In this document: in pieces, positions 46,574 to 58,414 of the stretch
How the letters are laid out: every line of letters begins with the position of its first letter
Position numbering within the stretch: position 1 is the stretch's first letter
Assembly (NCBI RefSeq): GCF_000474215.1
Contig: NZ_BAUC01000015.1
Location: 1 to 64,000, forward strand
Direction of reading: 5' to 3'
From: Edwardsiella hoshinae NBRC 105699 = ATCC 33379
GTDB taxonomy: Bacteria; Pseudomonadota; Gammaproteobacteria; Enterobacterales; Enterobacteriaceae
DNA: 64,000 bases
Made by a program: the position numbers and the translations under genes
The notes under the pieces: model-generated
The model's database searches: none
Seen by the model: only the letters and a program-made list of their open reading frames with translations
What the model was told of the DNA's origin: nothing

Positions 46574-47785
46574 TCAACCAAACCAGCGATGGAACAGTAG
46601 CTTGATGTGATCGATCATACGGCTGAAGAAGCCCCCTTCTTTCACTTCGTTCAACACCACTAATGGGCGTTGTTCGATGGTCTTGCCATCCAGTTGGAAG
46701 TTGATGGTGCCGACCACCTGATCCTTCGCCAGGGGAGCGTCCAGTTCGTTGCTGTTCAGCACATAACTGGCCTTAAGATCTTTCATCCGCCCGCGCGGGA
46801 TGGTCAAGTAGACGTCTTTATCGACGCCCAGTTGGGCACGATCGGTATCACCGAACCAAACCGGTTCGGAGGCGAATTCACGTCCGGCCTTCAGCGGCGA
46901 GACGGTTTCGAAGAAGCGGAAGCCCCAGGTCAGCAGTTTCTTGCTCTCGGTTTCGCGCCCTTTAAAGGTGCGTCCCCCCATCACGGCGGAGATCAGGCGC
47001 ATGTTGCCTTCTGTCGCCGAGGCCACTAGGTTGTAGCCGGCAGAGGCGGTATGGCCGGTCTTGATACCGTCCACATTCATACTGGTATCCCACAACAGAC
47101 CGTTACGGTTCATCTGACGGATATTGTTATAGGTAAACTCTTTCTCTTTATAGATGGCGTATTCGTGCGGCACATCGCGGATCAGTGCTTGGCCGATCAA
47201 CGCCATGTCGCGCGCGGAGCTGAACTGGCCCGGCGCATCCAGGCCGTGTACCGTCTCAAAGTGCGTATTTTGCAGCCCCAGCGCTTTGACATAGTTGTTC
47301 ATCAGTCCGACGAAGGCGTCTTGGCTACCGGCGACGTAGTCGGCCATGGCGACGCAGGCGTCGTTACCGGAAACCAGGTTGATGCCGCGGATCAGATTGC
47401 CGACGGAAACTTGATCGCCCGGCTTGAGGAACATCAACGAGGAGCCTTGGAACACCGGGTTACCCGTCGCCCAAGCATCTTTGCCGACGGTCACTACGTC
47501 ATTTTCACCGAATTTACCGGCCTTCATCGCCTGACCGATGACGTAACTGGTCATCATCTTGGTCAGCGAGGCCGGGTTACGCCGTTCATCGGCGTTATGT
47601 TCGGCCAGAACCTTGCCGGAGTTGTAGTCGATCAGAATATAGGCTTCGGCATCGATCTGCGGCACACCGGGGATCATGGTCTTCAGATTGACATCGTCGG
47701 CGCGCGCCGCGCCGGTGAGAGCCACGGCCAGCAGGCTGCCGGCGGCAACGTATTTCAGGGTTAAAGAAGCAGCTTTGCGTTTCAT
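46574..47785 (-). CDS. dacA: D-alanyl-D-alanine carboxypeptidase DacA (PBP5)
   Basis: PBP5 trims the last D-Ala from peptidoglycan side chains in the periplasm and helps keep rod shape. The 403-residue length equals E. coli PBP5. It has a signal peptide (cleavage near GAARADD), active-site Ser73-x-x-Lys76 in [13 protein letters not shown] at 139-141, the KTG motif in [12 protein letters not shown], and an amphipathic C-terminal anchor ([16 protein letters not shown]). Confidence 0.98.
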   Translation of the reverse strand: MKRKAASLTLKYVAAGSLLAVALTGAARADDVNLKTMIPGVPQIDAEAYILIDYNSGKVLAEHNADERRNPASLTKMMTSYVIGQAMKAGKFGENDVVTVGKDAWATGNPVFQGSSLMFLKPGDQVSVGNLIRGINLVSGNDACVAMADYVAGSQDAFVGLMNNYVKALGLQNTHFETVHGLDAPGQFSSARDMALIGQALIRDVPHEYAIYKEKEFTYNNIRQMNRNGLLWDTSMNVDGIKTGHTASAGYNLVASATEGNMRLISAVMGGRTFKGRETESKKLLTWGFRFFETVSPLKAGREFASEPVWFGDTDRAQLGVDKDVYLTIPRGRMKDLKASYVLNSNELDAPLAKDQVVGTINFQLDGKTIEQRPLVVLNEVKEGGFFSRMIDHIKLLFHRWFG

Positions 47786-47935
47786 GATGGGGACTACAAC
47801 ATCCGTGAATTAAAAAGTGACAAACGAGCCACACTATAGCAGATGCAACGTTAACGCATAGTGTGGCAATGGTTTTTTACACAAGCAATATGTGTATAAG
47901 TATTGCGTGGCCCACCGGGGTAGGCCACGGACAGG

Positions 47936-49066
47936 TTAAGGCGCGTTGGTGATAAAGGATTGCTGACCGGCCTCGCTGGATAGGCGGTGTTGCAGCGCGC
48001 TGGCCTCGCTACGGGTGGCGAACGGCCCGAGCTGGACACGGAAGATCGCGCCGTTGGCCTCGACCTTGCCCGGCACGGCGAAGCGTTGGCTGAGTTGTTG
48101 TTGCCATTGCTGGGCGCGAGTGTGGCTACTGACCGCGCCCACCTGCACCAGGTAGTGGCCGCCGATGGCGCCGCTTACCGCGGCCGCTGCGGATGAGGGA
48201 TTCACCGTTGCCGGTGTCGCTGCCGGGGGTTGTTCTTCTAGCACGCCGCTACGCAGCGGTTGTGGTGCGCCGAGGAAGCCGCCGCTGTGGCTGGCGGGGG
48301 CGCTGAGCGGCATGCTGTCATGTTCATGGTTGGCGGCGAGGCTGGCCGGTGTTGGGTTGCCGATGGTGGCGCCGGCCGGTTGACTCACCGGCTCCGGTGC
48401 GGGGGCGCTGCTGGCTGCGGATGGCGCACTGGCCGCGACGGACAGCGCAGGCTCCGCCATGCCGATCTGCGGACGGGCTGGCAGAGCGTAGCTCTGCTTA
48501 GCGACGCGGGTACCGATGGTGCCAGGGCCGGAGAGGGTACCATCCGGTGCCACATTGATAAAATCGATACGCACCTTGGTATGCTGAGTGAGGTTTAAAC
48601 GATTCGCGGCGGCGGTCGATAGATCGATGATCCGCCCAGGGGTATAGGGGCCGCGATCGTTGATACGCACCACCAAGCGGCGGCCATTAGCCAGGTTGGT
48701 GACGCGTACATAGCTGGGGATCGGCAAGGTCGGGTGCGCCGCCGTCATCGCCTCCGGATTGAACTGTTCACCACTGGCGGTGACATTGCCGCGGTTCTCC
48801 TCGCCATAGCTCGCCGCCAGGCCGATTTGCGAGAAATTACTCGGATCCTTGACGATGGTATAACGTTGGCCGTTACGGCTGTAATCCTGGTTGGCACTGG
48901 GAATATAGGGTTCGTAGCGCGGTTCGATGCCGGGGATCTCGACGACGGGCCCGTTATAGGCCGGCTGCGGCGGCGCCTGGATCACGCCGTCGTCGTGGGT
49001 GGTACAACCCGCCAGGATCAGGCAGGCCAAGCTCAGACTGAGCCAGGATTTGTGCGCCATTCGCAT
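47936..49066 (-). CDS. rlpA: Septal-ring lipoprotein RlpA
   Basis: A lytic-transglycosylase-like outer-membrane lipoprotein that acts on peptidoglycan lacking stem peptides. The 376-residue product has lipobox LAGCTT, a double-psi beta-barrel (about 80-170, with SYGEENRGNVTASGEQFNPEAMTAAHPTLP-type residues), a Pro/Ala/Ser-rich linker (about 190-295) and a C-terminal SPOR domain (HYLVQVGAVSSHTRA... to the end) for binding denuded glycan. It is part of the mrdA-mrdB-rlpA-dacA order. Confidence 0.96.
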   Translation of the reverse strand: MRMAHKSWLSLSLACLILAGCTTHDDGVIQAPPQPAYNGPVVEIPGIEPRYEPYIPSANQDYSRNGQRYTIVKDPSNFSQIGLAASYGEENRGNVTASGEQFNPEAMTAAHPTLPIPSYVRVTNLANGRRLVVRINDRGPYTPGRIIDLSTAAANRLNLTQHTKVRIDFINVAPDGTLSGPGTIGTRVAKQSYALPARPQIGMAEPALSVAASAPSAASSAPAPEPVSQPAGATIGNPTPASLAANHEHDSMPLSAPASHSGGFLGAPQPLRSGVLEEQPPAATPATVNPSSAAAAVSGAIGGHYLVQVGAVSSHTRAQQWQQQLSQRFAVPGKVEANGAIFRVQLGPFATRSEASALQHRLSSEAGQQSFITNAP

Positions 49067-49074
49067 CGCGACCT

Positions 49075-50187
49075 CTACAGATTTTTGGATAACATTTTGC
49101 GATGGGTATGGATCGACATCACGATACCAAACCCGGCCATCAGGACGATCAACGCCGAGCCACCATAGCTGACTAGGGGCAAAGGTACGCCAACCACGGG
49201 TAAAATGCCACTGACCATCCCGATATTAACGAAAACATAAACGAATAGAATCAACATTAAACCGCCGACCATTACCCGGCCGAAGGTGGTCTGTGCCCGG
49301 GCAGCGATATACAGGCCGCGTATGATGATCAGCAGGTATAGCGCCAGCAGCAGCAGCACGCCGAATAACCCCAACTCCTCGGCCAGTACGGCGAAGATAA
49401 AGTCAGTGTGGCGCTCTGGTAAGAACTCCAGTTGCGACTGCGTGCCGTGTAGCCAGCCCTTACCGCTCAAGCCACCGGAGCCGATGGCGATCTTGGATTG
49501 AATGATGTGATATCCGGCGCCCAGCGGGTCACTCTCCGGATCGAGCAGCATCATCACGCGGTCGCGTTGGTAGTCATGCATCAAGAAGAACCACAACACC
49601 GGGATGAAGGCGGCGACCAAGATCACCGCCAAGCCGATAAGACGCCAGCTCATGCCGGCGAGGAACAGGATAAACAGTCCAGAGGCGGCGACCAAGATCG
49701 AGGTACCCAAGTCGGGTTGGGCGGCGACCAGCAGGGTCGGCAGGAAGATCAGGATCAAGGCGATGCCGGTATGCTTGAGCGAGGGGGGACAGACATCACG
49801 GTTGATGAAGCGGGCCACCATCAGCGGTACGGCGATCTTGGCGATTTCCGACGGTTGGAAGCGGACGAAGCCGAGATCCAGCCAGCGTTGCGCGCCTTTA
49901 CTAATCTGGCCGAAGGCATCCACCAGGATCAACAGGATGACGCAGAAGATATACAGGTAGGGGGCCCAGTGCTCATAGACGCGCGGCGGGATCTGTGCCA
50001 TGACCAGCATGACCACTAACCCCATCACGATTTGGCCGATCTTGCGCTCCATCATGCCCATATCCTGGCCGCTGGCGCTCCACATCACGATGGCGCTATA
50101 GACCAGTACCGCCAGGATACAGAGCAGGAAAGGCAGATCGATGTGCATCTTGGCCCAGATTGAGCGCTTTTGTTGATTCTCAGTCAT
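49075..50187 (-). CDS. mrdB: Peptidoglycan glycosyltransferase RodA (MrdB)
   Basis: A SEDS-family polymerase that builds glycan strands in the cell cylinder together with PBP2. The 370-residue length equals E. coli RodA. It has ten hydrophobic helices; [21 protein letters not shown] is the region with the catalytic-Asp neighbourhood, and [18 protein letters not shown] is the SEDS signature. It begins 18 nt after mrdA. Confidence 0.97.
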   Translation of the reverse strand: MTENQQKRSIWAKMHIDLPFLLCILAVLVYSAIVMWSASGQDMGMMERKIGQIVMGLVVMLVMAQIPPRVYEHWAPYLYIFCVILLILVDAFGQISKGAQRWLDLGFVRFQPSEIAKIAVPLMVARFINRDVCPPSLKHTGIALILIFLPTLLVAAQPDLGTSILVAASGLFILFLAGMSWRLIGLAVILVAAFIPVLWFFLMHDYQRDRVMMLLDPESDPLGAGYHIIQSKIAIGSGGLSGKGWLHGTQSQLEFLPERHTDFIFAVLAEELGLFGVLLLLALYLLIIIRGLYIAARAQTTFGRVMVGGLMLILFVYVFVNIGMVSGILPVVGVPLPLVSYGGSALIVLMAGFGIVMSIHTHRKMLSKNL

Positions 50188-50205
50188 GGTGAATCCGTAT
50201 GCCTA

Positions 50206-52101
50206 TCAGTCACCCTCCACGCCGGGAGGCGCGGGGGTGGCGTTGGGAAGCTGGGTATTGTCATCGCCCAGCATGATGTGATCCAGGATCTGGCGCATGA
50301 TGGTGCCGACGGCCGGACCGGCACCGCCGTTCTCCAGAATGATCGCCACCGACACCTGCGGATTATCGTAGGGAGCGAAGGCGGTCATCAGCTTATGGTC
50401 GCGCAAGTGTTCGGCGATGGTATGCGCGTTGTAGGTCTCGTAGCCGAAGACTTGAGCGGTACCGGACTTGGCGGCGATTTTATAAGGGGCGCCGCTGAAG
50501 TATTTATAACCGGTGCCGTTGGGGCGGTTAGCCACGCCAAACATGCCGTCTTTGGCGATCTCCCAAAAACCGGAATGGATGTCGCCGATCTGCTGGCTTT
50601 CCTGCTGACGGAACGGCACCAACTGACCGTTGATGCGGGTGCTCAGCAGCAGGTGCGGGACCTTGACGTTGCCATCGTTAATCAGGATGTTCAGCGCCTT
50701 TGCCATCTGGATCGGGGTGGCGGTCCAATAGCCCTGACCGATACCGACCGGGATGGTATCGCCTTGATACCAGGGTTTCTTGTAACGCTTAAGCTTCCAC
50801 TCACGGGTCGGCATCAGCCCGGAGCGCTCCTCTGAGAGATCGATGCCGGTGTACTGGCCATAGCCGAATTTACTGAGCCACTCGCTCAGCCGATCGATCC
50901 CCATGTCATAGGCCACCTGGTAGAAGAAGGTATCCGCCGACTCCTCCAGCGCTTTGGTGACGTTTAGTCGTCCATGCCCCCATTTCTTCCAGTCGCGGAA
51001 GCGCTTCTCCGAGCCGGGCAACTGCCACCAGCCGGGATCGAACAGGGTGGTGTTACGCGAGATCACCCCGGCGCTCATCGCCGAGACCGCGACATAGGGT
51101 TTCACCGTTGAGGCAGGCGGATAGACCCCCTGGGTCGCACGGTTGATCAGCGGACGATTGGCGTCGTTGAGCAGGGCGCGGTAGTCCTTGCTGGAGATAC
51201 CGTCGACAAACAGGTTCGGATCATAGCTGGGCGTAGAAACCAGCGCCAGGATGCCACCGGTGCGAGGATCGCTGACCACCACCGCGGCACGGCTGCCGAC
51301 CAGTAACTGCTCGATGTAGCGTTGAAGGTTGAGATCCAGCGTCAGGTAGATATCTTTCCCCGCCTGGGGCGGTTGTTCGTGCAGTTGGCGGATCACCCGC
51401 CCCCGGTTGTTGACCTCGACCTCTTCGTAACCGGTCTTGCCGTGCAGCAGATCCTCATAGTAGCGTTCGATGCCCAACTTACCGATGTCGTGGGTGGCGG
51501 CATAGTTGGCCAACTTGCCTTCTTTGTCCAGGCGTTCGACGTCTTTATCGTTGATCTTAGAGACATAACCGATGACGTGGGTCAGGGCGGAGCCGTAGGG
51601 GTAGTAGCGGCGTTGATAGCCTTTAACCTCGAAGCCGGGAAAGCGGAACTGGTTGACGGCGAAGCGCGCTACCTGCACCTCATTGAGGGCGGTCTTCAGC
51701 GGAATCGAGGTAAAGCGCCGCGAGCGCTTACGCTCCTTTTGGAAGTTATCGAGATCCTCATCGCTGAGATCGACGATCGGGCGCAAGGCTGCGATCTGCG
51801 CTTGGAGTCCATCGACCTTTTCAGGGATCACCTCCAACTGATAGATGGTACGGTTAAAGGCCAGCGGGGTACCGTTACGATCGTAGATCATCCCGCGGCT
51901 GGGGGCGATGGGCACCAGCTTGATACGGTTCTCGTTAGAGCGCGTCTTATAGTCTTCGAAGCGCAGGATCTGGAGGTGATACAGATTGGCGATCAGAACC
52001 CCGGTCAGCAGCAGGACACCGGCGAAGGCGACCAGCGCGCGCCGGATGAACAGGGCGGACTCTGCCGAATAGTCACGAAAGGGGTTACGATCTGGTTTCA
52101 T
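50206..52101 (-). CDS. mrdA: Penicillin-binding protein 2 (MrdA)
   Basis: The transpeptidase of the elongation machinery and the target of mecillinam. The 631-residue product has one N-terminal membrane anchor (FAGVLLLTGVLIANLYHL), the class B dimerisation domain and a C-terminal transpeptidase. That domain shows the catalytic Ser-x-x-Lys in YPPASTVKPY, an SADTFFYQ (SxN-like) motif, and KSGTAQVFGY for the KTG box. Partner of RodA downstream. Confidence 0.98.
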   Translation of the reverse strand: MKPDRNPFRDYSAESALFIRRALVAFAGVLLLTGVLIANLYHLQILRFEDYKTRSNENRIKLVPIAPSRGMIYDRNGTPLAFNRTIYQLEVIPEKVDGLQAQIAALRPIVDLSDEDLDNFQKERKRSRRFTSIPLKTALNEVQVARFAVNQFRFPGFEVKGYQRRYYPYGSALTHVIGYVSKINDKDVERLDKEGKLANYAATHDIGKLGIERYYEDLLHGKTGYEEVEVNNRGRVIRQLHEQPPQAGKDIYLTLDLNLQRYIEQLLVGSRAAVVVSDPRTGGILALVSTPSYDPNLFVDGISSKDYRALLNDANRPLINRATQGVYPPASTVKPYVAVSAMSAGVISRNTTLFDPGWWQLPGSEKRFRDWKKWGHGRLNVTKALEESADTFFYQVAYDMGIDRLSEWLSKFGYGQYTGIDLSEERSGLMPTREWKLKRYKKPWYQGDTIPVGIGQGYWTATPIQMAKALNILINDGNVKVPHLLLSTRINGQLVPFRQQESQQIGDIHSGFWEIAKDGMFGVANRPNGTGYKYFSGAPYKIAAKSGTAQVFGYETYNAHTIAEHLRDHKLMTAFAPYDNPQVSVAIILENGGAGPAVGTIMRQILDHIMLGDDNTQLPNATPAPPGVEGD

Positions 52102-52167
52102 TCCGTTCCGTCATGCTCTAGCGTATTGCCGGGATTAACATCATTGCCGGCACAGGCCGGCAGGCGA

Positions 52168-52638
52168 TTACTCACGGTGATAAGGATGATTGGCCGTGAT
52201 GCTCCACGCACGGTAGAGGCTTTCGGCGACTAACACGCGCACCAGTGGGTGCGGCAGCGTCAGCGGTGACAACGACCAGCTCTGTTCGGCCGCCGCTTTG
52301 CAGGCCGGCGCTAATCCCTCGGGGCCGCCGATCAACAGGCTTACGTCGCGGCCATCCTGTTTCCAGCGCTCCAATTGCCCGGCCAACGCTGGGGTATCCC
52401 ACGGCTTGCCGGGAATATCCAGGGTGACGATGCGGTTGCCTTTGCCGACCGCCGCCAGCATCAGTTCGCCCTCTTTCTCCAGGATGCGGCGAATATCGGC
52501 GTTTTTGCCGCGTTTACCGGCCGGCACCTCGGTCAGTTCAAACGGCATATCTTTGGGAAAGCGCTTGAGATAGTCGAGAAAGCCGGTTTGTACCCAGTCG
52601 GGCATCTTGGTGCCGACCGCCACCAGTTGCAGTTTCAC
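52168..52638 (-). CDS. rlmH: 23S rRNA pseudouridine1915-N3 methyltransferase RlmH
   Basis: A SPOUT-class methyltransferase that modifies pseudouridine 1915 of 23S rRNA on the 70S ribosome. The 156-residue product has the trefoil-knot SAM site FLIGGPEGL-like [14 protein letters not shown] and the [19 protein letters not shown] end. Start [13 protein letters not shown]. It is in the rsfS-rlmH-mrdA order. Confidence 0.98.
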   Translation of the reverse strand: MKLQLVAVGTKMPDWVQTGFLDYLKRFPKDMPFELTEVPAGKRGKNADIRRILEKEGELMLAAVGKGNRIVTLDIPGKPWDTPALAGQLERWKQDGRDVSLLIGGPEGLAPACKAAAEQSWSLSPLTLPHPLVRVLVAESLYRAWSITANHPYHRE

Positions 52639-52642
52639 CGCA

Positions 52643-52960
52643 TCAACCCCACAGTTTTTCCAACTCGTACAGGCGGCGGCTCTCTTCTTGCATCACGTGT
52701 ACGATGATGTCGCCGAGATCGACGACCACCCATTCGGCGCCATTTTGTCCTTCCACGCCCAACGGGATCAGGCCTGCGGCACGGGATGCCTGCACTACAT
52801 GGTCGGCGATGGACATCACGTGGCGGTTCGAGGTACCGGTGCAGATGATCATGCAGTCGGTGATACTGGATTTGCCACGGACATCGATAGCGACGATCTC
52901 TTGCCCCTTCAGGTCATCAATCTTATCAATAACGAAATCTTGGAGTGCTTTACCTTGCAA
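52643..52960 (-). CDS. rsfS: Ribosome silencing factor RsfS
   Basis: Binds uL14 and stops the 50S from joining the 30S when nutrients run low. The 105-residue protein has [46 protein letters not shown] and ...[21 protein letters not shown]-type residues of the Iojap fold. It lies 4 nt upstream of rlmH. Confidence 0.98.
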   Translation of the reverse strand: MQGKALQDFVIDKIDDLKGQEIVAIDVRGKSSITDCMIICTGTSNRHVMSIADHVVQASRAAGLIPLGVEGQNGAEWVVVDLGDIIVHVMQEESRRLYELEKLWG

Positions 52961-53130
52961 AGGTTCCCCCTCATCAAACGGTGGATAAAGTTATGCGGTG
53001 ATAGCCAGGCATCTGACGCACCTCGCTGGGGGAGGTGCGCGTGCCCGCTATGCGTAGCTGCGGAGAATAGCAGCCTGCAAATCCCTGTCAATCACCGAAC
53101 GGGCGAAAGCGGCCGACCACAGGCGCGGGT

Positions 53131-53796
53131 TTAGCGGTAGAGACCCTGTAGCTCGATATAACGCTGTACCGACCGCGGTAGGAGATCATCACAGCTGACG
53201 CCTAGGTGACGCCGCTGGCGGATATCGGTGGCGGAGACGGAGTAGAGTGGTGTGTCGGCCAAGTAGATTAAGCCATGAGGTTGCTGATGCAGACGGGCGC
53301 TGTCCTGGGTACGGTGCCGCTCCAGCCAGGCTTGCAACTCCGGCGTCGCCAGATGGTCGGGATAGCCGGGGCGGGCGCAGACTAACAGGTGGCAACAGTG
53401 CAGAATATCTTGCCAGCGTTGCCAGCGGTGCAGGCTGAGCAGCGAGTCTTGCCCGATGATAAAGGCCAGCGGTTGCTGGTTGCCCAGTTCGGCGCGTAAT
53501 CCCTCCAGGGTATCGATGGTATAAGAGGGCGTATCGCGACGCAGTTCGCGGTCATCGACGGAGAACAGCGCATCGTCGGCGATGGCCAGACGCGCCATCG
53601 CCAGGCGTTGGGCGGCACTGGCTTCCGGCTGAGGGCGGTGCGGCGGTACATGGTTGGGCAGCAGGGTGATGTGGCTAAGCCCCACCTCTTGTGCCAGCGC
53701 CGTTACCGGTTTGAGATGACCATAGTGGATGGGATCGAAAGTGCCTCCAAACAGCGCCAGCAGGGCTGGCGCCGCCGGGCAGGATTTACTCGGCAT
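53131..53796 (-). CDS. nadD: Nicotinate-nucleotide adenylyltransferase NadD
   Basis: Converts nicotinate mononucleotide to deamido-NAD in NAD synthesis. The 221-residue product has [17 protein letters not shown] with the HxGH motif, and the [10 protein letters not shown] motif near the end. The first ten residues ([10 protein letters not shown]) precede the conserved start, so a later start is possible. It overlaps holA by 11 nt. Confidence 0.97.
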   Translation of the reverse strand: MPSKSCPAAPALLALFGGTFDPIHYGHLKPVTALAQEVGLSHITLLPNHVPPHRPQPEASAAQRLAMARLAIADDALFSVDDRELRRDTPSYTIDTLEGLRAELGNQQPLAFIIGQDSLLSLHRWQRWQDILHCCHLLVCARPGYPDHLATPELQAWLERHRTQDSARLHQQPHGLIYLADTPLYSVSATDIRQRRHLGVSCDDLLPRSVQRYIELQGLYR

Positions 53797-54820
53797 GCAG
53801 CATACTCTCCGGCAGCATCTTGCCGCACAGTAGTAGGGTCAAGGATTCCAGCTGTGGCCAGACGGATTGGCCGAAATCCTGTTTGATGATTTGTTCGCAC
53901 TGGCTGAGCAAAGTGACCGCCTGATACAGCTGAGGCAATGTCAGATTTTGTAACGCCTGAGTCAACAGCGGGCGGCGGTTTTGCCACACTTTATGCCGGT
54001 CGAACAGGGTGCGCAGCGGTGTTTGTTGGCTCGCGCGTTGCAACTGCAACAGCAGCAGTACTTCACGCTGGGCGGTACGCAGCAACAGCACGGGCTCGCA
54101 GCCTTCCTGGCGTAGCTGGCTGAGAATGTGCCAGGCCCGTTTGGCGCGTGCCGCGAGCATGGCATCTACCCAGTGAAACGGGGAGAAGTGAGCGGCATCG
54201 TTGACCGCCTGCTCGACGCGCGGCAGGGTGAGCCGCCCATCGGGGTAGAGCAGCGCCAGGCGTCCGAGGGCCTGCGACAGCGCCAATAGATTGCCTTCGT
54301 AGCAGTAGCACAGCAGTTGCAACGCCGCCTCATCGAGCTGTAGCTGCATCTGGCGAGCGCGGTTGGCTACCCAGCGCGGCAGCTGCGCCTGCTCCGGCGT
54401 TTGGCAGCTGATCAGGGTGGCCTGGGTGCTCAGCTGTTTATACCAGGCGGCGTTCTCCTGGGCGCGCGTGGGACGGGGGCCGCGCAGCAGGAGTAACAGA
54501 TCCGGGTGTAGCAGTCCGGCGAGTTGACACAGTCGCTCGCCTATCGCCGCATTGACGCCGTTGTCCGGCAAGGTCAGAGTGAGGATCTGACGGCTGGCGA
54601 ACAGGCTTAGTGATTGGGATTGGCTGAATAGCGCCTCCCAGTCGGTGTGGGGATCGAGCGCGACGCTATGCTGTTCGTCGAACCCCAGTTCGCGGGCGCG
54701 CTGATGGATCAGATCCAGACTCTCCTGGATGAGCAGGGGGTCGTTGCCCAGAATGAAGTAGCAGGGGCGCAGTCCATCCTGCAACTGCGCGCCGAGCTGT
54801 TCGGGGTAGATCCGGTTCAT
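53786..54820 (-). CDS. holA: DNA polymerase III delta subunit HolA
   Basis: The clamp-loader subunit that opens the beta ring. The 344-residue protein starts [17 protein letters not shown], with [18 protein letters not shown] and the beta-binding [11 protein letters not shown] region. Length fits E. coli (343). It overlaps lptE by ATGA-type coupling. Confidence 0.97.
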   Translation of the reverse strand: MNRIYPEQLGAQLQDGLRPCYFILGNDPLLIQESLDLIHQRARELGFDEQHSVALDPHTDWEALFSQSQSLSLFASRQILTLTLPDNGVNAAIGERLCQLAGLLHPDLLLLLRGPRPTRAQENAAWYKQLSTQATLISCQTPEQAQLPRWVANRARQMQLQLDEAALQLLCYCYEGNLLALSQALGRLALLYPDGRLTLPRVEQAVNDAAHFSPFHWVDAMLAARAKRAWHILSQLRQEGCEPVLLLRTAQREVLLLLQLQRASQQTPLRTLFDRHKVWQNRRPLLTQALQNLTLPQLYQAVTLLSQCEQIIKQDFGQSVWPQLESLTLLLCGKMLPESMLHAE

Positions 54821-55515
54821 TGTGCCGTGTGTCCGGCCGTGGACGCCGGTGCGGCGATGATGCTGGTGTTGACCCGTTCAAAATCGTCGCTGCCCTGCAC
54901 CCGTGGCGCGCTGGCTTCGACGCTCATCCGCCGATCGTTGTTGTGCAACTCGGCCGCTTGCACACTCATCAGCTTACGCACCAACTGCTGGGCCGCCTGT
55001 TGGTACATCTCCTGCACCAACATCGTCTGTTCGGCATCCTTTGCCAAGGCGGCCAACGGATTGTCGAAGAAGCTGCGGTAGACGCGTACCGTGAGCGGGT
55101 AGATATCGTGGCCACGCACCAGCACCTGAGCGTTGGCGGTCATCACCATCTGGTACTCTGCCGTGACTCCATCCTTGAAGATGGAGACGGTGTCTTGACT
55201 ACGGCTAATACCTAACAGGCGCAGAGAGGGCAGCGCACTGGCCGTTTTATCTACTTCCGTTTTAGCCGTGTTGTCCGTAGCCGTTTGGGCCGTGCGGCTC
55301 TGTGCCGCTAGGCTCTGCGCATCGACGATGATGATATCGTTTAGGCGCAACTGCTCGCGCACCGCGCGGGTAAAGGGACCATACGGGTCGCTACTGTCTA
55401 AGATGAGCTTATGGAACTCGGAGGGAACCTGCACGTTGCCGCGCAGGTGGAATCCACATCCGGCGGTGAGTAACACCGCCAATCCTAGCAACAGCGTAGT
55501 GATACGATGTCGCAC
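54817..55515 (-). CDS. lptE: LPS-assembly lipoprotein LptE
   Basis: The outer-membrane lipoprotein that plugs LptD in the LPS export machine. The 232-residue product begins at GTG 55515 (AGGAGG four bases upstream) with [16 protein letters not shown], lipobox LTAGCGFHL and then [33 protein letters not shown] is the core. An earlier ATG at 55533 would add six residues. Longer than E. coli LptE through an Ala/Thr/Asp-rich insert and tail. Confidence 0.93.
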   Translation of the reverse strand: MRHRITTLLLGLAVLLTAGCGFHLRGNVQVPSEFHKLILDSSDPYGPFTRAVREQLRLNDIIIVDAQSLAAQSRTAQTATDNTAKTEVDKTASALPSLRLLGISRSQDTVSIFKDGVTAEYQMVMTANAQVLVRGHDIYPLTVRVYRSFFDNPLAALAKDAEQTMLVQEMYQQAAQQLVRKLMSVQAAELHNNDRRMSVEASAPRVQGSDDFERVNTSIIAAPASTAGHTAQ

Positions 55516-55529
55516 ACGTCCTCCTAGGC

Positions 55530-58112
55530 TCAACCGACAACCAGGTTAAGCAGTTTGCCCGCCACAAAGATCACCTTACGCACGGTGACACCATCGAGGT
55601 ACTTGGCGACCAACGGCTCCGCCGCCGCCAGGGCACGTACCTGCTCTTCGCTGGCGTCGGCGGCGACGGTGATCTTGGCGCGAACTTTACCGTTGACCTG
55701 TACCACGATCAGCTTGTTCTCTTCGACCATTGCCGCTTCATCGGCGACCGGCCACGGTGCGACGTCGATATCGCCGGCGCCGCCCAGATCCTGCCACAGG
55801 GTGAAGCAGATGTGCGGGGTGAACGGGTACAGCATGCGTACCACCGCCAGCAGCGCTTCCTGCATCAGGGCGCGATCCTGCTCGCTCTCCTGCGGGGCTC
55901 GGGTCAGCTTGTTCATCAGCTCCATCACAGCGGCGATGGCGGTATTGAAGGTCTGACGGCGCCCGATGTCGTCGCTTACCTTGGCGATGGTCTTATGCAG
56001 ATCGCGGCGCAACGCCTTCTGATCGTCATTCAGCGCACTGAGGTCGAGGGGCGCGGTCGGGCCTTTCTGCACGTGGTCATAGGCCAGTTTCCAGACGCGC
56101 TTCAGGAAGCGGTTGGCCCCCTCGACGCCTGATTCCTGCCACTCCAGCGTCATTTCTGCCGGGGAGGCGAACATCATGAACAAACGCACGGTGTCGGCGC
56201 CATAACGCTCAACCATCACCTGCGGGTCGATGCCGTTGTTCTTCGACTTGGACATCTTGCTCATGCCGGCGTAGATCAGTTCTCGTCCGTCACGGTCAGT
56301 GGCCTTGGTAATGCGTCCCTTGTCGTCGCGCTCGACGGTAACGTCGACCGGCGACACCCAGTTCCGCTCGCCGTTGGCACCGGTGTAGTAGAAGGCATCG
56401 GCCAGCACCATCCCCTGGCACAGCAGGCGTTTGGCCGGCTCATCGGAATTCACCAGGCCGGCATCACGCATCAGCTTGTGGAAGAAACGGAAGTACATCA
56501 GGTGCATGATGGCGTGCTCGATACCGCCGACATACTGATCGACCGGCAGCCAGTAGTTGGCCGCCGCTGGGTCCAGCATGCCCTGGTCGAACTGCGGGCA
56601 GGTGTAACGGGCGTAATACCAGGAGGACTCCATGAAGGTGTCGAAGGTATCGGTTTCGCGCAGCGCCGGCTGGCCGTTGACGGTGGTCTTGGCCCACTCG
56701 GCATCGGCCTTGATCGGGCTGGTGATGCCATCCATCACCACGTCTTCCGGCAGGATCACCGGCAGTTGATCTTCCGGCGTCGGGATGACGCTACCATCCT
56801 CCAGGGTGACCATCGGGATCGGTGCGCCCCAGTAGCGTTGACGGGAGACCCCCCAGTCACGCAGGCGGTAGTTGACCTTACGCTCGCCGACGCCGAGGGC
56901 GGCTAAGCGGGTGGCTACCGCGTCGAAGGCGGCGGCGAAGTCTAGACCATCAAACTCGCCAGAATTGAACAGCACCCCTTTTTCGGTCATGGCGGCGGCG
57001 CTGATGTCTGGTGCGTGGCCATCGGCGGTCAGGATCACCGCTTTCATTGGTAGGCCATACTTGTCGGCGAACTCCCAGTCACGCTGGTCGTGAGCCGGAA
57101 CGGACATCACTGCGCCGGTACCGTAATCCATCAATACGAAGTTGGCGACCCAGATGGGCAGACGCTCACCGCTCAACGGATGTACAGCGTACAGGCCGGT
57201 AGCCATGCCTTTCTTCTCCATGGTCGCCATGTCGGCTTCGGCAACCTTGGTGTTTTTGCACTCATCGATAAACTGCGCCAACGCCGGGTTGTTGGCTGCG
57301 GCTTCCTGAGCCAGCGGGTGTGCCGCCGCGATCGCCAGGTAGCTGACGCCCATAAAGGTGTCTGGGCGGGTGGTGTAGACGGCGAAGGTGTCGTCGCGAT
57401 CGGCGACGCGGAAGGTGATCTCCACCCCTTCGGAGCGACCGATCCAGTTACGCTGCATGGTCTTGACCTGTTCCGGCCAGTCTTCCAGCTTATCCAAATC
57501 GTTGAGCAGTTGATCGGCATAATCGGTGATCTTAATGAACCACTGCGGGATCTCCTTGCGTTCTACCTTGGAGTCGCAGCGCCAACAGCAACCGTCGATC
57601 ACCTGCTCGTTGGCCAGCACGGTCTGGTCGTTGGGGCACCAGTTGACCGCGGAGGTCTTCTTATAGACCAGGCCTTTCTCATACAGCTTGGTGAAGAACC
57701 ACTGCTCCCAGCGATAATAGTCCGGCTTGCAGGTAGCGATTTCACGGCTCCAGTCATAGCCGAATCCCAGCAGTTTCAGCTGGTTCTTCATATAGTCGAT
57801 GTTGGCGTAGGTCCAGGGGGCCGGCGCGGTGTTATTCTTGACCGCGGCACCTTCCGCGGGCAGGCCGAACGCATCCCAACCGATGGGTTGTAGCACATTC
57901 TTGCCGAGCATGCGTTGATAGCGGGAGATCACATCACCGATGGTGTAGTTACGGACGTGGCCCATATGCAGACGACCGGACGGGTACGGCAGCATGGAGA
58001 GGCAGTAGTATTTCTCCTTGCTGGCATCCTCGGTGACCTGGAAGGTTTTCTGTTCATCCCAATGACGCTGGACGTGGGATTCGATGTCCTCTGGACGATA
58101 TTGCTCTTGCAT
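55530..58112 (-). CDS. leuS: Leucyl-tRNA synthetase LeuS
   Basis: Charges leucine onto tRNA-Leu and edits norvaline and isoleucine errors. 860 residues from ATG 58112 ([14 protein letters not shown]), equal to E. coli. It has the HIGH-type motif [14 protein letters not shown], the editing CP1 domain with [21 protein letters not shown], and the KMSKS-type [11 protein letters not shown]. The frame extends upstream to 58208 without support. lptE follows after 14 nt. Confidence 0.98.
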   Translation of the reverse strand: MQEQYRPEDIESHVQRHWDEQKTFQVTEDASKEKYYCLSMLPYPSGRLHMGHVRNYTIGDVISRYQRMLGKNVLQPIGWDAFGLPAEGAAVKNNTAPAPWTYANIDYMKNQLKLLGFGYDWSREIATCKPDYYRWEQWFFTKLYEKGLVYKKTSAVNWCPNDQTVLANEQVIDGCCWRCDSKVERKEIPQWFIKITDYADQLLNDLDKLEDWPEQVKTMQRNWIGRSEGVEITFRVADRDDTFAVYTTRPDTFMGVSYLAIAAAHPLAQEAAANNPALAQFIDECKNTKVAEADMATMEKKGMATGLYAVHPLSGERLPIWVANFVLMDYGTGAVMSVPAHDQRDWEFADKYGLPMKAVILTADGHAPDISAAAMTEKGVLFNSGEFDGLDFAAAFDAVATRLAALGVGERKVNYRLRDWGVSRQRYWGAPIPMVTLEDGSVIPTPEDQLPVILPEDVVMDGITSPIKADAEWAKTTVNGQPALRETDTFDTFMESSWYYARYTCPQFDQGMLDPAAANYWLPVDQYVGGIEHAIMHLMYFRFFHKLMRDAGLVNSDEPAKRLLCQGMVLADAFYYTGANGERNWVSPVDVTVERDDKGRITKATDRDGRELIYAGMSKMSKSKNNGIDPQVMVERYGADTVRLFMMFASPAEMTLEWQESGVEGANRFLKRVWKLAYDHVQKGPTAPLDLSALNDDQKALRRDLHKTIAKVSDDIGRRQTFNTAIAAVMELMNKLTRAPQESEQDRALMQEALLAVVRMLYPFTPHICFTLWQDLGGAGDIDVAPWPVADEAAMVEENKLIVVQVNGKVRAKITVAADASEEQVRALAAAEPLVAKYLDGVTVRKVIFVAGKLLNLVVG

Positions 58113-58414
58113 GGCAGCTGGAAGTCCTGTTAGTGAAACAGCTACACCTGTAGCCTGATGTGTGATAGTGATCGGCATAGAATAGCCGATAAGCGCCGCA
58201 GGCAACAACCGCCGAGCGTGGCTGCGTGGCGAATTCTTTCCCCGCCGTCGCGTCGATCACCTTTTGTTACGCAGTGACGATGAAGAGGATAGTCTGACAA
58301 TTAATCAGGGCTAAACTATAACTAACAGACGAGAACTCGGGGAGTTACGTGCCGGCCGGTGCAGAGGGGGCGGCATGTTGGTTTTTCTGACCGCTGCGAG
58401 ATGGAGGTAGGACG